Source: a virus. From it: a stretch of DNA of 20,171 bases. The position numbers and the translations under genes were made by a program. Shown in pieces: positions 6,001 through 12,824 of this stretch; position 1 is the first letter of the stretch; each line of letters begins with the position of its first letter. The stretch lies in the IMG/VR virus record IMGVR_UViG_3300031997_000694, positions 1 to 20,171 of that record; one strand, written 5' to 3'. The notes under the pieces are model-generated. The model worked only from the letters and a program-made list of their open reading frames with translations. It made no database searches and had not been told where the DNA came from.

Positions 6001-9000
6001 TGACGTTCCACGGTCGGTGGGCGTTCCTTCGCCTTCGCTTCGAGGGACGCGAGACGCTCGCGCATCGGGTCGGCGTTCAGGTCGAGGTACGCCTGCCACG
6101 GGTCGTTCTGTGGGGTCCAGCTCCCGTCACGGATCGACTCGATGAGGTCGGAGCCGTGGGCGAGGGCGATGCCGACGTTCTGCCGGCTGATCTCGCTCTT
6201 GATGTAGCCCCACAGCAGGGCCTGCACCTCGTGGGGCTTCACGTCGCGGCCCAGTTCGGCGCTCATGTCGTCGGCCATCGTGCGGACCTTCTCAGCGAAG
6301 GCGTGGTAGTTGCCGACGCGGTCCCACACATGCGTGTCGGCCTCACCGAAGCCACGACCCATCCAGCTGTCGAGGGTGACGCCCATCGACGTCTCGGGGT
6401 TGGCGAGGTTGTCATGGAAGCTGAGGATCTTGGCGAGGGCCTCGGAGCCGTGGTACTCACGCACGGCCAGCTCGTGGGCGATCTCGTCGACGGTGCCCTT
6501 GGCGCCGGCCTTGATCTGCGCCTCGGCCATCGGGATCATGTCGTCGACCATCTGCGAGGTGACGTGCTTGGCGCTGAGCCGCTTGGCGTTGCCGCCGAAC
6601 AGCTCGCCCCGGCTGCGGACGTAGTCGTTCGTCCAGCCGTCCCATCCGTCGTACGGGTGGATGGTGTGACCGCTGAGGATCTCGAACACCCCGTACTGGC
6701 TCGAGGTGTACATGTGTGTGTCCTTCGCCAGATGCTTGAACAGCCGGGTGCCGGCGCGCAGCGACGGGGCCTGGGCGCTGCCTCGCTTCATCGGGGTCTG
6801 GTCGAACTCGTCGATCATCTCCTTCAGCGCGTCGATGTGGGTGCCGCTGCCGGCGAGGAATCGCTTGATGTTGGCGATGCCGGTGAGGGTGTTGCCGAGG
6901 TTGGTGGCTGGCGAGGCGCTGACGCTGGTGATGGCGAGCAGCTCGTAGGCTAGGTCGGCGGCGTCCATCTGGTGGCCGTTGAGGAGCGTGACGGTGCGGC
7001 CGCGTCCCCACTTCTCGATGGCGGCGTGGGACCGGTAGTACCAGGGGAGCATCTTGTCGACGTCGTAGCCGGCGTTGACAATCTCGTGGTACAGGGGCAT
7101 GCCAGGCTCGAGCTGCATGACGTTCTGCGCCAGGACGCCGGTGGTCGGCAGGGACTTCGGCTGCTTGACGCGCGCCTGGTACTCGAAGCGCTTGAAGTAG
7201 CTGTCGGGGCTAATGTCGCCGTGGGTCTTCGCCCACTGCACGGCGATGGAGTCCTGCAGCGCCATGATCTGGTCAATCTGTGGGGCCGTCAGGTTCTTGA
7301 GCTTGCCGCTCTCGACGGCGGCGTAGAGCTGCTGGGCGCGCCGGTCACGGAAGGTGTGGTTCTTGATGAAGGCACCGCTGATGTCGGGGCGGCCGACGTA
7401 CTCGGTGCTGATGAAGGCGTCCTCAGGGCGCTTGGCGCCGAGGTCGTAGACCGAGTCCTGGGCGCGCGCGTTGCCGAGACGCACGGCGTCGGAGCGGGAC
7501 CGGACGATCTCGGACGGCTCGATGTAGACCTTGCCGGCGTCGTCGACCCAGCCGCCGAGCACGACGTTGGCGTGGCCGTCGAACATGGCCTGGTAGTGCT
7601 TGGCGATCCCGTCGAGCAGCTCGGGGGTGACGGCTGCCTTCGGGATGCCCTCGACGCCAGGGAGGATGCTGACGACGTAGCGGCCGTGCTCGTTCGGTGC
7701 GACGACGAGCGAGTCGGTGTGAGGGTCCCAGGAGAAGCCGGGGTTCTCGGGGTCGTTGAGCATGGCGATGAGTGCCGCGCGCCGCTCGGCCCAGCTGGCG
7801 ACAGCCTTCTCGCCGGCGCCCCAAATGGCAGGGAGCCCGGAGCGGCTGGCGTCGAAGGTGCCCTTGATGGCTTCCTGCGCGTCTTGGATCCGGCCGAGGC
7901 GCTCGCCGAGCTTGCCGAGGGTGTCGTTGTCAGAGGCAACCTTGCCTTCAGCCTTCATGCGCTCACGCATCACGGCCGGCTCCATGCGAAGCGCGCGGCC
8001 CGACTCGCTCTGTGCCTTGCGGAACATGCGCTGCTCGGCCTTGGTCAGAATCGGCTGGGTGTCGTCGAGAGCGAGCGGGAGGCCCTTGTTGCCGAGGCGG
8101 GACTCTTGGATCGTGCGGAAAGCGTCGATGCGCTGCCGCTTCCACAGGTCAGTGGCGTAGGCGATGTCGGCCTCGAAGGCGGGGTTGTCCCGCAGACCGG
8201 GCGGGAGGACTTCCTGCCGTACCCCTCGAGCCACGGCGGTCTCGTCACTCATGCCGAGCGCCTGCTGCCACTCGTGGATCCCGGTGAGGCGTGCGGTGAT
8301 CTCGTCGCCGGCGATGCGGGTCGCCTTGACGACGTCGCCGTCGACGAGTGGCAGGATGTGGAGCGCCGCAGCGTCGAGGGTCGCCCGGACGATGGGGCTG
8401 TTGTTGGCGGCACGCGCGGCGGTCTGCGCGGCGCGCTCGGTGGTCCGCAGCTCGGTACGGACCTCGTGGGCCAGGAGACGCTCCTCGACGCCGGCCAGGA
8501 GGCGGGTGTGAAGTGGGAGCGCCTCCTCGCCGGGGAGCTGCTTGCCGAACACGAACGTGCCGACCCTGCCTCGAGGCTTGGAGCCTTCGGCGGCGATGGC
8601 TTCGGCGCGTTGGCGCATGATCTCGCGGCCCTGCTCGAAGGCATCCTTCGGGATCATCGGGGATCCGCCGGCTTCGGGATTGCGGACAGCGGCTTCGGCG
8701 TTGGCCTTGGTCTCGTCGGCGATCAGCTCACGTTCGCCGACGGCGACCGGGTCAGCGGTGCTGGTGTAGGTCGTGTGCCCGTAGAGCGGGTCGGCCATGC
8801 GCTCGGGCATGAGGCCGAGCTTCTGTGGCGCGAAGGTCCCTTCGACGGGGGCAGCTGCTGTGGGCGCCTGGTAGGCGACATCAGCCCATTCGTTGGGGAG
8901 CACAGCTGAGCCGGAGGTTGGGGTCGGCTGGTTAGTCACTCGGCCGTATTCGGCAAGCGTGTCGGGGTGACTGGCCTGCCTTGCGACACTCTCCGGCACG

Positions 9001-10622
9001 GTGACTTGCTTCACGACACCGTCGGCGCCTGCGTAGTTGCGGGCGTAGCTTTCCTCAGTGTGGAACAGCGGGTTCGTGGCGGCGCCCCCTGCAGGCTCAC
9101 CTCGGTACAGGGTGACCGGAGCCTCTGGTTCGGGTGGCCGACTAGCTAGGAGAGACTCGTTCGCTGCTGCAGGCGGCGGCGCCGTGGCTTCCGCATGGGC
9201 AGCAGCGTCGGCGCTTGCCTGCTCGAGCGGACTAAGGCCAGTAGTAGCTGCCCGTTGAGCATCGATCTCACCAGCCGCCGCTGCCGCCTCGGCATCGATC
9301 TTCGAGGTGATGAGAGCGGCATTCTGCCCGCGGGTCTCTGTGGCGAGGGCCCGGCGGGCCTCGGGGCTGAACATGCGTGCATGGGCCTGGTAGGCAATCT
9401 CCTCGCCGTGGCGGCTGAAGTCGTTGAGGTTCTCCCGGTGGCCGAAGTAGTCGTGGATAGCCCGGAACCGGTTGTTCTCCTCGGGGGTCCAGAGTGGGTG
9501 CTCCTCACCGGGACCGGTGTTGTTGATCTTCATACGGCCGTTCTGCTCGATGTCGTTGAACATCTCCTGGGCAGTGGCGTACGGCTGGGCGTGGTTGTTG
9601 TCGGCGACGACTTCGACACGAATACCTAGCCCACCCTGGTCGCGTGGCCGGGTCAGGAAATCGTACTGAGCGTCCCGTTCGTTGGCGAGTGCCTGGTAGG
9701 AAGCCTGGGTGGCTGGGTCGTTGGGGGTGGCGAAGTCGGGGTGGTTGTAGGTGTCGGCCATCGTCTGGCGCGCAGCTGGGCTCAGGTCGGGGAGGCTGGT
9801 GTCGACCGGGGTCGGCTGCTCGAGGCCGTGCTGCGTCCCGTACTGGTCGTGGTACGCCTGCACCTCGGGGTGGACCTGAGCTGCCTGCCGCACCGGGGTG
9901 TCCTCGACGCCGGCCAGGATGTCCCGACCGTAGGAGCCGCCGGGGCCCTGCGCTTCGGCGATGGACGCTGCCTCTGCGGTCGGCTTGGTGACGACGCTGG
10001 CGGCGGCGAGCTTGGTCGCTTCGCCGGCCTGGGCGTAGGGGCGGATGATCTTGGTGTAGGCGCTCTTGAACGGGTGGGCGACGACGTGGGCGCGCGCGGC
10101 GCTGGCCCGAGCCGTGGCAGCTCGAGCAGCGGCTGCCTCAGCGCCGACGGTGTCCCCGGCAGCCGCAGCCGTGGCGGCAGCCTCGTCGGCTGCTCGGGCA
10201 CTGCTCATGAACGCAGACTCGCCGCCGCTGGCGATGATGGAGGCGTTGAGGGTGTCCTCGACGAGTGCAGGGAGGATCCCGCCCCGGCGGTTCCATGCGG
10301 GCTGGACGTACTGGTCTCCGCCGCCGAGCGTGGCGAGCGGCTTGTGGGCGAGCCCGCCGGTGACGGTGTCGGCGGTGGAGAGGAAGCTGCGTCCGACCCC
10401 TTCGGCGAAGTTCTGCGTGGTGTCGCCGGGGTTGGTGACCATGCCGACGCCGAGCTGCCCGATGCCCTGGACGAACTTGCCGGGCATCTCGAGGAGGTTG
10501 CCTAGACCGAGGCCACCCCAGCCGCCCCCGTTGTCAGCGCTCGGGTACGACGAACCGCCCCCGGCTTGCGCCTGGCGCTTGCGACGTTGAGCTGCGATCT
10601 CCCAAGGGGGGGTGTACGCCAT
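3066..10622 (-). CDS. Giant multidomain virion/polyvalent protein with zincin motif (2518 aa)
   Basis: ATG 10622 to TAG 3066. Order of regions: a Gly-rich, mildly hydrophobic N-terminus (about 20-110); an Ala-rich helical stretch (about 145-180); HDYFGH at 390-395 with ETRGQN at 429-434; VTLYRGE around Y506, suggestive of an ADP-ribosyltransferase fold; a GGWVDD block at W1025; a helical domain from about W1194 (PWYY) through TLDSW (D1418, W1420) to LLWGY (W1471); HENAH at 1692-1696, a zincin HExxH metalloprotease motif with a candidate third ligand at E1726; a probable coiled coil about 1840-1905; SPRWYVHR (W2124) and YNDLSPFER (Y2246) with PFYPW at 2262-2266; and a basic Lys/Arg tail over the last 70 residues. 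Such proteins in other phages are packaged and ejected with the genome, and some protect it or modify the host. It follows the adaptor and internal-protein genes, the usual place of ejection proteins. The motif readings are by eye; no RNA polymerase or lysozyme signature was seen. Confidence 0.88.
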   Translation of the reverse strand: MAYTPPWEIAAQRRKRQAQAGGGSSYPSADNGGGWGGLGLGNLLEMPGKFVQGIGQLGVGMVTNPGDTTQNFAEGVGRSFLSTADTVTGGLAHKPLATLGGGDQYVQPAWNRRGGILPALVEDTLNASIIASGGESAFMSSARAADEAAATAAAAGDTVGAEAAAARAATARASAARAHVVAHPFKSAYTKIIRPYAQAGEATKLAAASVVTKPTAEAASIAEAQGPGGSYGRDILAGVEDTPVRQAAQVHPEVQAYHDQYGTQHGLEQPTPVDTSLPDLSPAARQTMADTYNHPDFATPNDPATQASYQALANERDAQYDFLTRPRDQGGLGIRVEVVADNNHAQPYATAQEMFNDIEQNGRMKINNTGPGEEHPLWTPEENNRFRAIHDYFGHRENLNDFSRHGEEIAYQAHARMFSPEARRALATETRGQNAALITSKIDAEAAAAAGEIDAQRAATTGLSPLEQASADAAAHAEATAPPPAAANESLLASRPPEPEAPVTLYRGEPAGGAATNPLFHTEESYARNYAGADGVVKQVTVPESVARQASHPDTLAEYGRVTNQPTPTSGSAVLPNEWADVAYQAPTAAAPVEGTFAPQKLGLMPERMADPLYGHTTYTSTADPVAVGERELIADETKANAEAAVRNPEAGGSPMIPKDAFEQGREIMRQRAEAIAAEGSKPRGRVGTFVFGKQLPGEEALPLHTRLLAGVEERLLAHEVRTELRTTERAAQTAARAANNSPIVRATLDAAALHILPLVDGDVVKATRIAGDEITARLTGIHEWQQALGMSDETAVARGVRQEVLPPGLRDNPAFEADIAYATDLWKRQRIDAFRTIQESRLGNKGLPLALDDTQPILTKAEQRMFRKAQSESGRALRMEPAVMRERMKAEGKVASDNDTLGKLGERLGRIQDAQEAIKGTFDASRSGLPAIWGAGEKAVASWAERRAALIAMLNDPENPGFSWDPHTDSLVVAPNEHGRYVVSILPGVEGIPKAAVTPELLDGIAKHYQAMFDGHANVVLGGWVDDAGKVYIEPSEIVRSRSDAVRLGNARAQDSVYDLGAKRPEDAFISTEYVGRPDISGAFIKNHTFRDRRAQQLYAAVESGKLKNLTAPQIDQIMALQDSIAVQWAKTHGDISPDSYFKRFEYQARVKQPKSLPTTGVLAQNVMQLEPGMPLYHEIVNAGYDVDKMLPWYYRSHAAIEKWGRGRTVTLLNGHQMDAADLAYELLAITSVSASPATNLGNTLTGIANIKRFLAGSGTHIDALKEMIDEFDQTPMKRGSAQAPSLRAGTRLFKHLAKDTHMYTSSQYGVFEILSGHTIHPYDGWDGWTNDYVRSRGELFGGNAKRLSAKHVTSQMVDDMIPMAEAQIKAGAKGTVDEIAHELAVREYHGSEALAKILSFHDNLANPETSMGVTLDSWMGRGFGEADTHVWDRVGNYHAFAEKVRTMADDMSAELGRDVKPHEVQALLWGYIKSEISRQNVGIALAHGSDLIESIRDGSWTPQNDPWQAYLDLNADPMRERLASLEAKAKERPPTVERQVPVVRGAQTAEHAAALVPETERYLTQVTESASEIKDYLAAVDSHRSWQRDIEAMLAEGDKTGALEEAHKLVNEEAAAVRDEDWRDFADIMADPTPKVRDAIDALDPYGLGLPQVLASTLHEKVLGLTILGGETDKMIVRLFQDADFSTLVHENAHVLRQIMSPEDLSRLERAYGIEGGKWTRQHEERFANDFVGYLASGHAPGSHWLTPIYEQLRQVLNQFWQYTKDGFAGNRAGINIPQGTRELLDTYLNPEQLPTELTPGFKAREIPPEPRMLGKEAQTPPEVPGATPRQMYARGVTSGKAAERFAESERRMDTIIKQRAQLVRQRDTLKQSIIDGTLPRAQRQAMLQASAKRTLERFMDSAEMPSVARVPAQWQPLWKATKDLIDEGKDNPALAAALDDLPQTFTAMIARAEELGIDPVHVRNFTQKQAEQLVYGSMRLGRPNTPLGKEVEAGTRKARVLSDKTGYRSIESLVAAVNEVTWEARTNGVVDMVEKQWAREVGPDGVIPDGWVPWGPRRAGLVSVDPATAERSIQAGDLIIPKTVDGVLRRWTKDYAHPTLTAASKITNPWKTLVLTLSPRWYVHRVFGNIVMAAVDGARLQDFVKAWRGYKAAELPEGIHGNTFVDTGGERSLFPPTKGIAGVKEAFNKRGVTGAFTHTTTSLGASHAVIDEVARAAVYFKNIRKNMPPPQALDAVYKALVDYNDLSPFERQVVKAVVPFYPWIKGLMKIGARFPIDHPQMTAIAFYLDRLNQDLQVQQFGVVLPHGYQTVMNIPLLGAVNTRIFNPLMGAGTLVTPEGIAQSINPFLDIGIRAGLDAPRPGTAKPGIGEFGQRVEKVDPLKALAGIGIGLPQSQAVFPSGQGADQLHNTAKFLGLPLMPDSQIKALSARTQATLGHPTALGAGSRAKRKPRAATVHTAPLRASRLVLPKIKGVRRSNFRRSIGVTSTASLLKGIRRYKPKKVKVTTKRSRTGVR
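3069..3084. repeat. Inverted repeat TCGAAC-N4-GTTCGA
   Basis: Perfect six-base arms separated by GCCT, covering the last sense codons of the giant gene and lying directly upstream of TAGAAT. It could be an operator overlapping the promoter of the membrane protein gene or a weak transcript-end hairpin; there is no T-run. Confidence 0.4.
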
Positions 10623-10628
10623 ACGTCC

Positions 10629-10634
10629 AGGTTA
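10629..10634 (-). promoter_or_regulatory. Candidate leaderless -10 element TAACCT
   Basis: TAACCT ends six bases before the ATG of the giant gene at 10622. Its TAA is the stop codon of the 388-aa gene. Confidence 0.55.
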
Positions 10635-11798
10635 GCGACCCTGGTACTTTGCGGCGAGGACCGCTGCGGCCCGGTACTTGCCGGCCTGCTGGAGCTTCTT
10701 CACCTCGTCCTGCCAGGTCCGCTTGGGTCCGGGCCGGAAGGTGTTGAGCAGACCGCCAGGGCTCAGGACGTTCTTGGCGGCCTCGCCGAAGGTGCGGCCA
10801 CGGGTCGATCCGATCTCGCCGACGGCCCGCTGGTAGGCGGGGCCGTTGAGGATCTGCTTGTACTGCTGCGGAGCGCCGAGGCGCATGGCGTTGCCACGGT
10901 CGGCGGAGATGTCTGCCTGCCCGAAGCTGTTGTAGTTGGCGAGGCCCTGCCGGCGAAGGTCGGTGTTCGCTTGCCCGGAGGCGATGCCTTGCTGCCACAG
11001 CGCGTCTTCTCGGGCTGCCTTGCGCTGCTGGGCCCAGGTCGGGTTGTACCGGGGGTCCATGCGCGGGTCGCTCTGCCGGTCCTGCACGGACCAGTCGTGC
11101 TGCTGCTTCGCCATGTCCCACTGCTGGCGGGCCTGCTGGGCGTCACGCTGCGCCTGGATGTTTGCCTCGTCCTCGCGGGTGCTGATGTCAGCGAGCGCGC
11201 CGAGACGTGCCTGTCCGAGCCCGCCGCGCATGCGGCTGGCCTCGGAGGTGACACCGGCCTGGACGAGCGGGACGTCGGCTTGCCGGCTGGCAGCTCCAGC
11301 GGTCATCGCTGCCTTCTGTGCGGCGACGCCAGCGTCGGCGGGGGCGAAGCTCTGGAGGTGCTGACCCTGCTGCTGCTGGAGGGACGCGGCGGCCTGCTGG
11401 TCGAGCTGGGCGTTGGCCCCGTTGTAGACACCGGCGTACCGGCCAGGGAGACTGTTGACGACGCCTTGCGACAGGTTCTCTCGGCCCGACAGGTCCTGCA
11501 GGGCCGTCCGAAACTGGTTCTCGATGTCGCCGCGTGCCTGGGCGAACGAGGCGTGGTAGGCGTTGAGGTAGTCGGAAGGCATCTGGTCAGTCGGAGGTGG
11601 CGCCTGCTGGCGAGGCGGCGCCGTGGGGAGCGCCTGCTGCACCTTGCCGGCGGCGTTCGAGACCTTGTTGATCGGGGCGTTGAGGAAGCCACCCCAGCCG
11701 GGGACCTGCGGCTTGATGCCGAACGCCTTGCCGACGGCGCGGCCAGCCTGCTGCCCAGCTCCGTTGAGGAAGCTCCCGAACCCCTTGGTGCTCGCCAT
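10632..11798 (-). CDS. Gln/Ala-rich internal virion protein candidate (388 aa)
   Basis: ATG 11798 to TAA 10632. The start overlaps the upstream stop by one base (TGATG), so the two are translationally coupled. The N-terminus has Gly-rich segments (FGSFLNGAGQQAGRAVG), then a Pro/Gln linker near residues 58-75. A long helical, Gln/Ala/Arg-rich body follows, including LQQQQGQHLQ and QAQRDAQQARQQWDMAKQQ, likely coiled coil. No enzyme motif was seen. Position between the adaptor genes and the giant protein, and a composition like that of podovirus internal core or ejection proteins, suggest a protein packaged inside the capsid and released with the DNA. That role is inferred; a tail-associated helical protein is the main alternative. 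Confidence 0.8.
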   Translation of the reverse strand: MASTKGFGSFLNGAGQQAGRAVGKAFGIKPQVPGWGGFLNAPINKVSNAAGKVQQALPTAPPRQQAPPPTDQMPSDYLNAYHASFAQARGDIENQFRTALQDLSGRENLSQGVVNSLPGRYAGVYNGANAQLDQQAAASLQQQQGQHLQSFAPADAGVAAQKAAMTAGAASRQADVPLVQAGVTSEASRMRGGLGQARLGALADISTREDEANIQAQRDAQQARQQWDMAKQQHDWSVQDRQSDPRMDPRYNPTWAQQRKAAREDALWQQGIASGQANTDLRRQGLANYNSFGQADISADRGNAMRLGAPQQYKQILNGPAYQRAVGEIGSTRGRTFGEAAKNVLSPGGLLNTFRPGPKRTWQDEVKKLQQAGKYRAAAVLAAKYQGR

Positions 11799-12139
11799 CA
11801 GAAGCCACCACCCAGGGTGGTCCCGAGTGTCGCCATGATCCGGTTGTACTGGAGATCCGCCAGGTGGCGGTTCAGGAGACGGTCGACGTCGCTGTTCTGG
11901 TAGTTGAAGTCCTCACGGGCCTGGTCGGCTCGGACGCCAACCTGCCCGCCCCGGACGGTGCCGCGCGCGCTCGCGGCGTTGGTGATGTTGGTGAGGCCCC
12001 GGCCGTACATGACACCGAGACGGTTCTTGGTCAGCCCGGAGTCTTCACGGGACTGGGCCTCGTTCTGCTGGAGCTGCTGGAGCTGGATCGGGAGAGGCGA
12101 TCCGCCCGGCGCGCTGTAGAAGTCTTGCAGGGAGGCCAT
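11798..12139 (-). CDS. Small helical protein, virion-associated candidate (113 aa)
   Basis: ATG 12139 to TGA 11798. An extended N-terminus (FYSAPGGSPLPIQ) is followed by a Gln/Glu-rich helix (LQQLQQNEAQSRED). Next come a Gly/Arg segment (SARGTVRGGQVGVRADQ) and a last helix (DVDRLLNRHLADLQYN), and the protein ends in TLGGGF. The ARG..RGG pattern followed by a helix recurs loosely in the next protein (SRMRGGLGQARLGALADI), so the two may be related in structure. It is coupled to that gene by a TGATG overlap. Together they probably encode internal or tail-core proteins. No specific family was recognised. Confidence 0.78.
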   Translation of the reverse strand: MASLQDFYSAPGGSPLPIQLQQLQQNEAQSREDSGLTKNRLGVMYGRGLTNITNAASARGTVRGGQVGVRADQAREDFNYQNSDVDRLLNRHLADLQYNRIMATLGTTLGGGF

Positions 12140-12145
12140 GCAGTC

Positions 12146-12151
12146 AGTCTA
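12146..12151 (-). promoter_or_regulatory. Candidate leaderless -10 element TAGACT
   Basis: TAGACT ends six bases before ATG 12139. Its TAG is the stop of the adaptor candidate. No Shine-Dalgarno is visible upstream of this ATG. Confidence 0.6.
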
Positions 12152-12808
12152 GACCGAGTACCACTGATCGACGATCTGCGGGTAGGTGTCCTCCTGGCCC
12201 ACCATCAGGGCCGCCTGCATCTGCGTGAGGAGCCCCTGGGCGACCTGGAGGTGGCCACCGGCGACGTCGGCGTTGTCGTCGTCGACGTAGGCGAGGAACA
12301 GCGCGTACTCGACCAGGATCTGATGGTACTCAGCGGGGAACGCCGGCGTGGTGACAGTGCCGCCGCCGCCGGCGAGGCTGAGCGTGCTCGGCGTGGCGAG
12401 GTAGTCGATGATGATGGAGGTCGTGGCCGTGGGGGTCGGGTACACCTGGAGGGTGTTGGCGTAGATCCGGTAGAAGCCCGGCTGGCCAACGGTGGTGACG
12501 AAGTCGCCGAACCGGGCGCGCGGCACGTTGTTGCCCTTGAGGGGCCCCATGAGCACCTTGTCCGTGTCGTTCCAGACGACGAGGACACGCTGCGCGTCGA
12601 CGGGGAGCGCCACCGAGGTGGCTGCGGCGCCGATGGAAAGGGTGGCGGTGGCCTGCTTGTGGGCCCACTCGGAGCTGCCCATCTGGTTGTGGACCCAGGA
12701 GTAGGCGTCGTTCAGGAGGTTGACCCACTCGGCTTGGCTGACGATGCTGTTCGCCGTGTCGTGGAAGCGCGCAGCGCAGCGAACAGAGAGAGCCGTGACC
12801 GTTGCCAT
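12149..12808 (-). CDS. Head-to-tail adaptor / tubular protein A-like candidate (219 aa)
   Basis: ATG 12808 to TAG 12149. N-terminal helices (EWVNLLNDAYSWVHNQM) are followed by a beta-rich middle (ATATLSIGAAATSVALPVDA, LQVYPTPTATTSIIIDYLA), then a C-terminal helical region with FPAEYHQILVEYALFLAY at about 157-174 followed by DDDNADV. A 'P-x-x-x-H-x-x-L-x-x-Y-A' helix after a beta sandwich is typical of the dodecameric adaptors that sit below the portal in short-tailed phages (T7 gp11 and similar proteins). Size and location next to the hub candidate agree. The assignment rests on pattern memory and context rather than an alignment. The gap to the upstream gene is 16 bases and holds TAGGCT. Confidence 0.72.
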   Translation of the reverse strand: MATVTALSVRCAARFHDTANSIVSQAEWVNLLNDAYSWVHNQMGSSEWAHKQATATLSIGAAATSVALPVDAQRVLVVWNDTDKVLMGPLKGNNVPRARFGDFVTTVGQPGFYRIYANTLQVYPTPTATTSIIIDYLATPSTLSLAGGGGTVTTPAFPAEYHQILVEYALFLAYVDDDNADVAGGHLQVAQGLLTQMQAALMVGQEDTYPQIVDQWYSV

Positions 12809-12814
12809 GCAGCC

Positions 12815-12820
12815 AGCCTA
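12815..12820 (-). promoter_or_regulatory. Candidate leaderless -10 element TAGGCT
   Basis: TAGGCT ends six bases before ATG 12808. Here TAG is not the upstream stop (that is TGA at 12827-12825), so the hexamer cannot be explained by a stop codon. Confidence 0.65.
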
Positions 12821-12824
12821 CCGG

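Noticed and set aside
3390-6953. A 1187-codon plus-strand open frame opposite the giant gene
   Set aside because: It is antisense to a well-supported gene. Long stop-free antisense frames are expected with high-GC third codon positions, and its translation is low-complexity Leu/Gly/Val/Asp with no recognisable domain.
3066-10622. Giant protein as an N4-type virion RNA polymerase or a lytic transglycosylase
   Set aside because: Size and position suggested it, but I found no T7-type RNA polymerase motifs and no transglycosylase or lysozyme catalytic pattern by eye.
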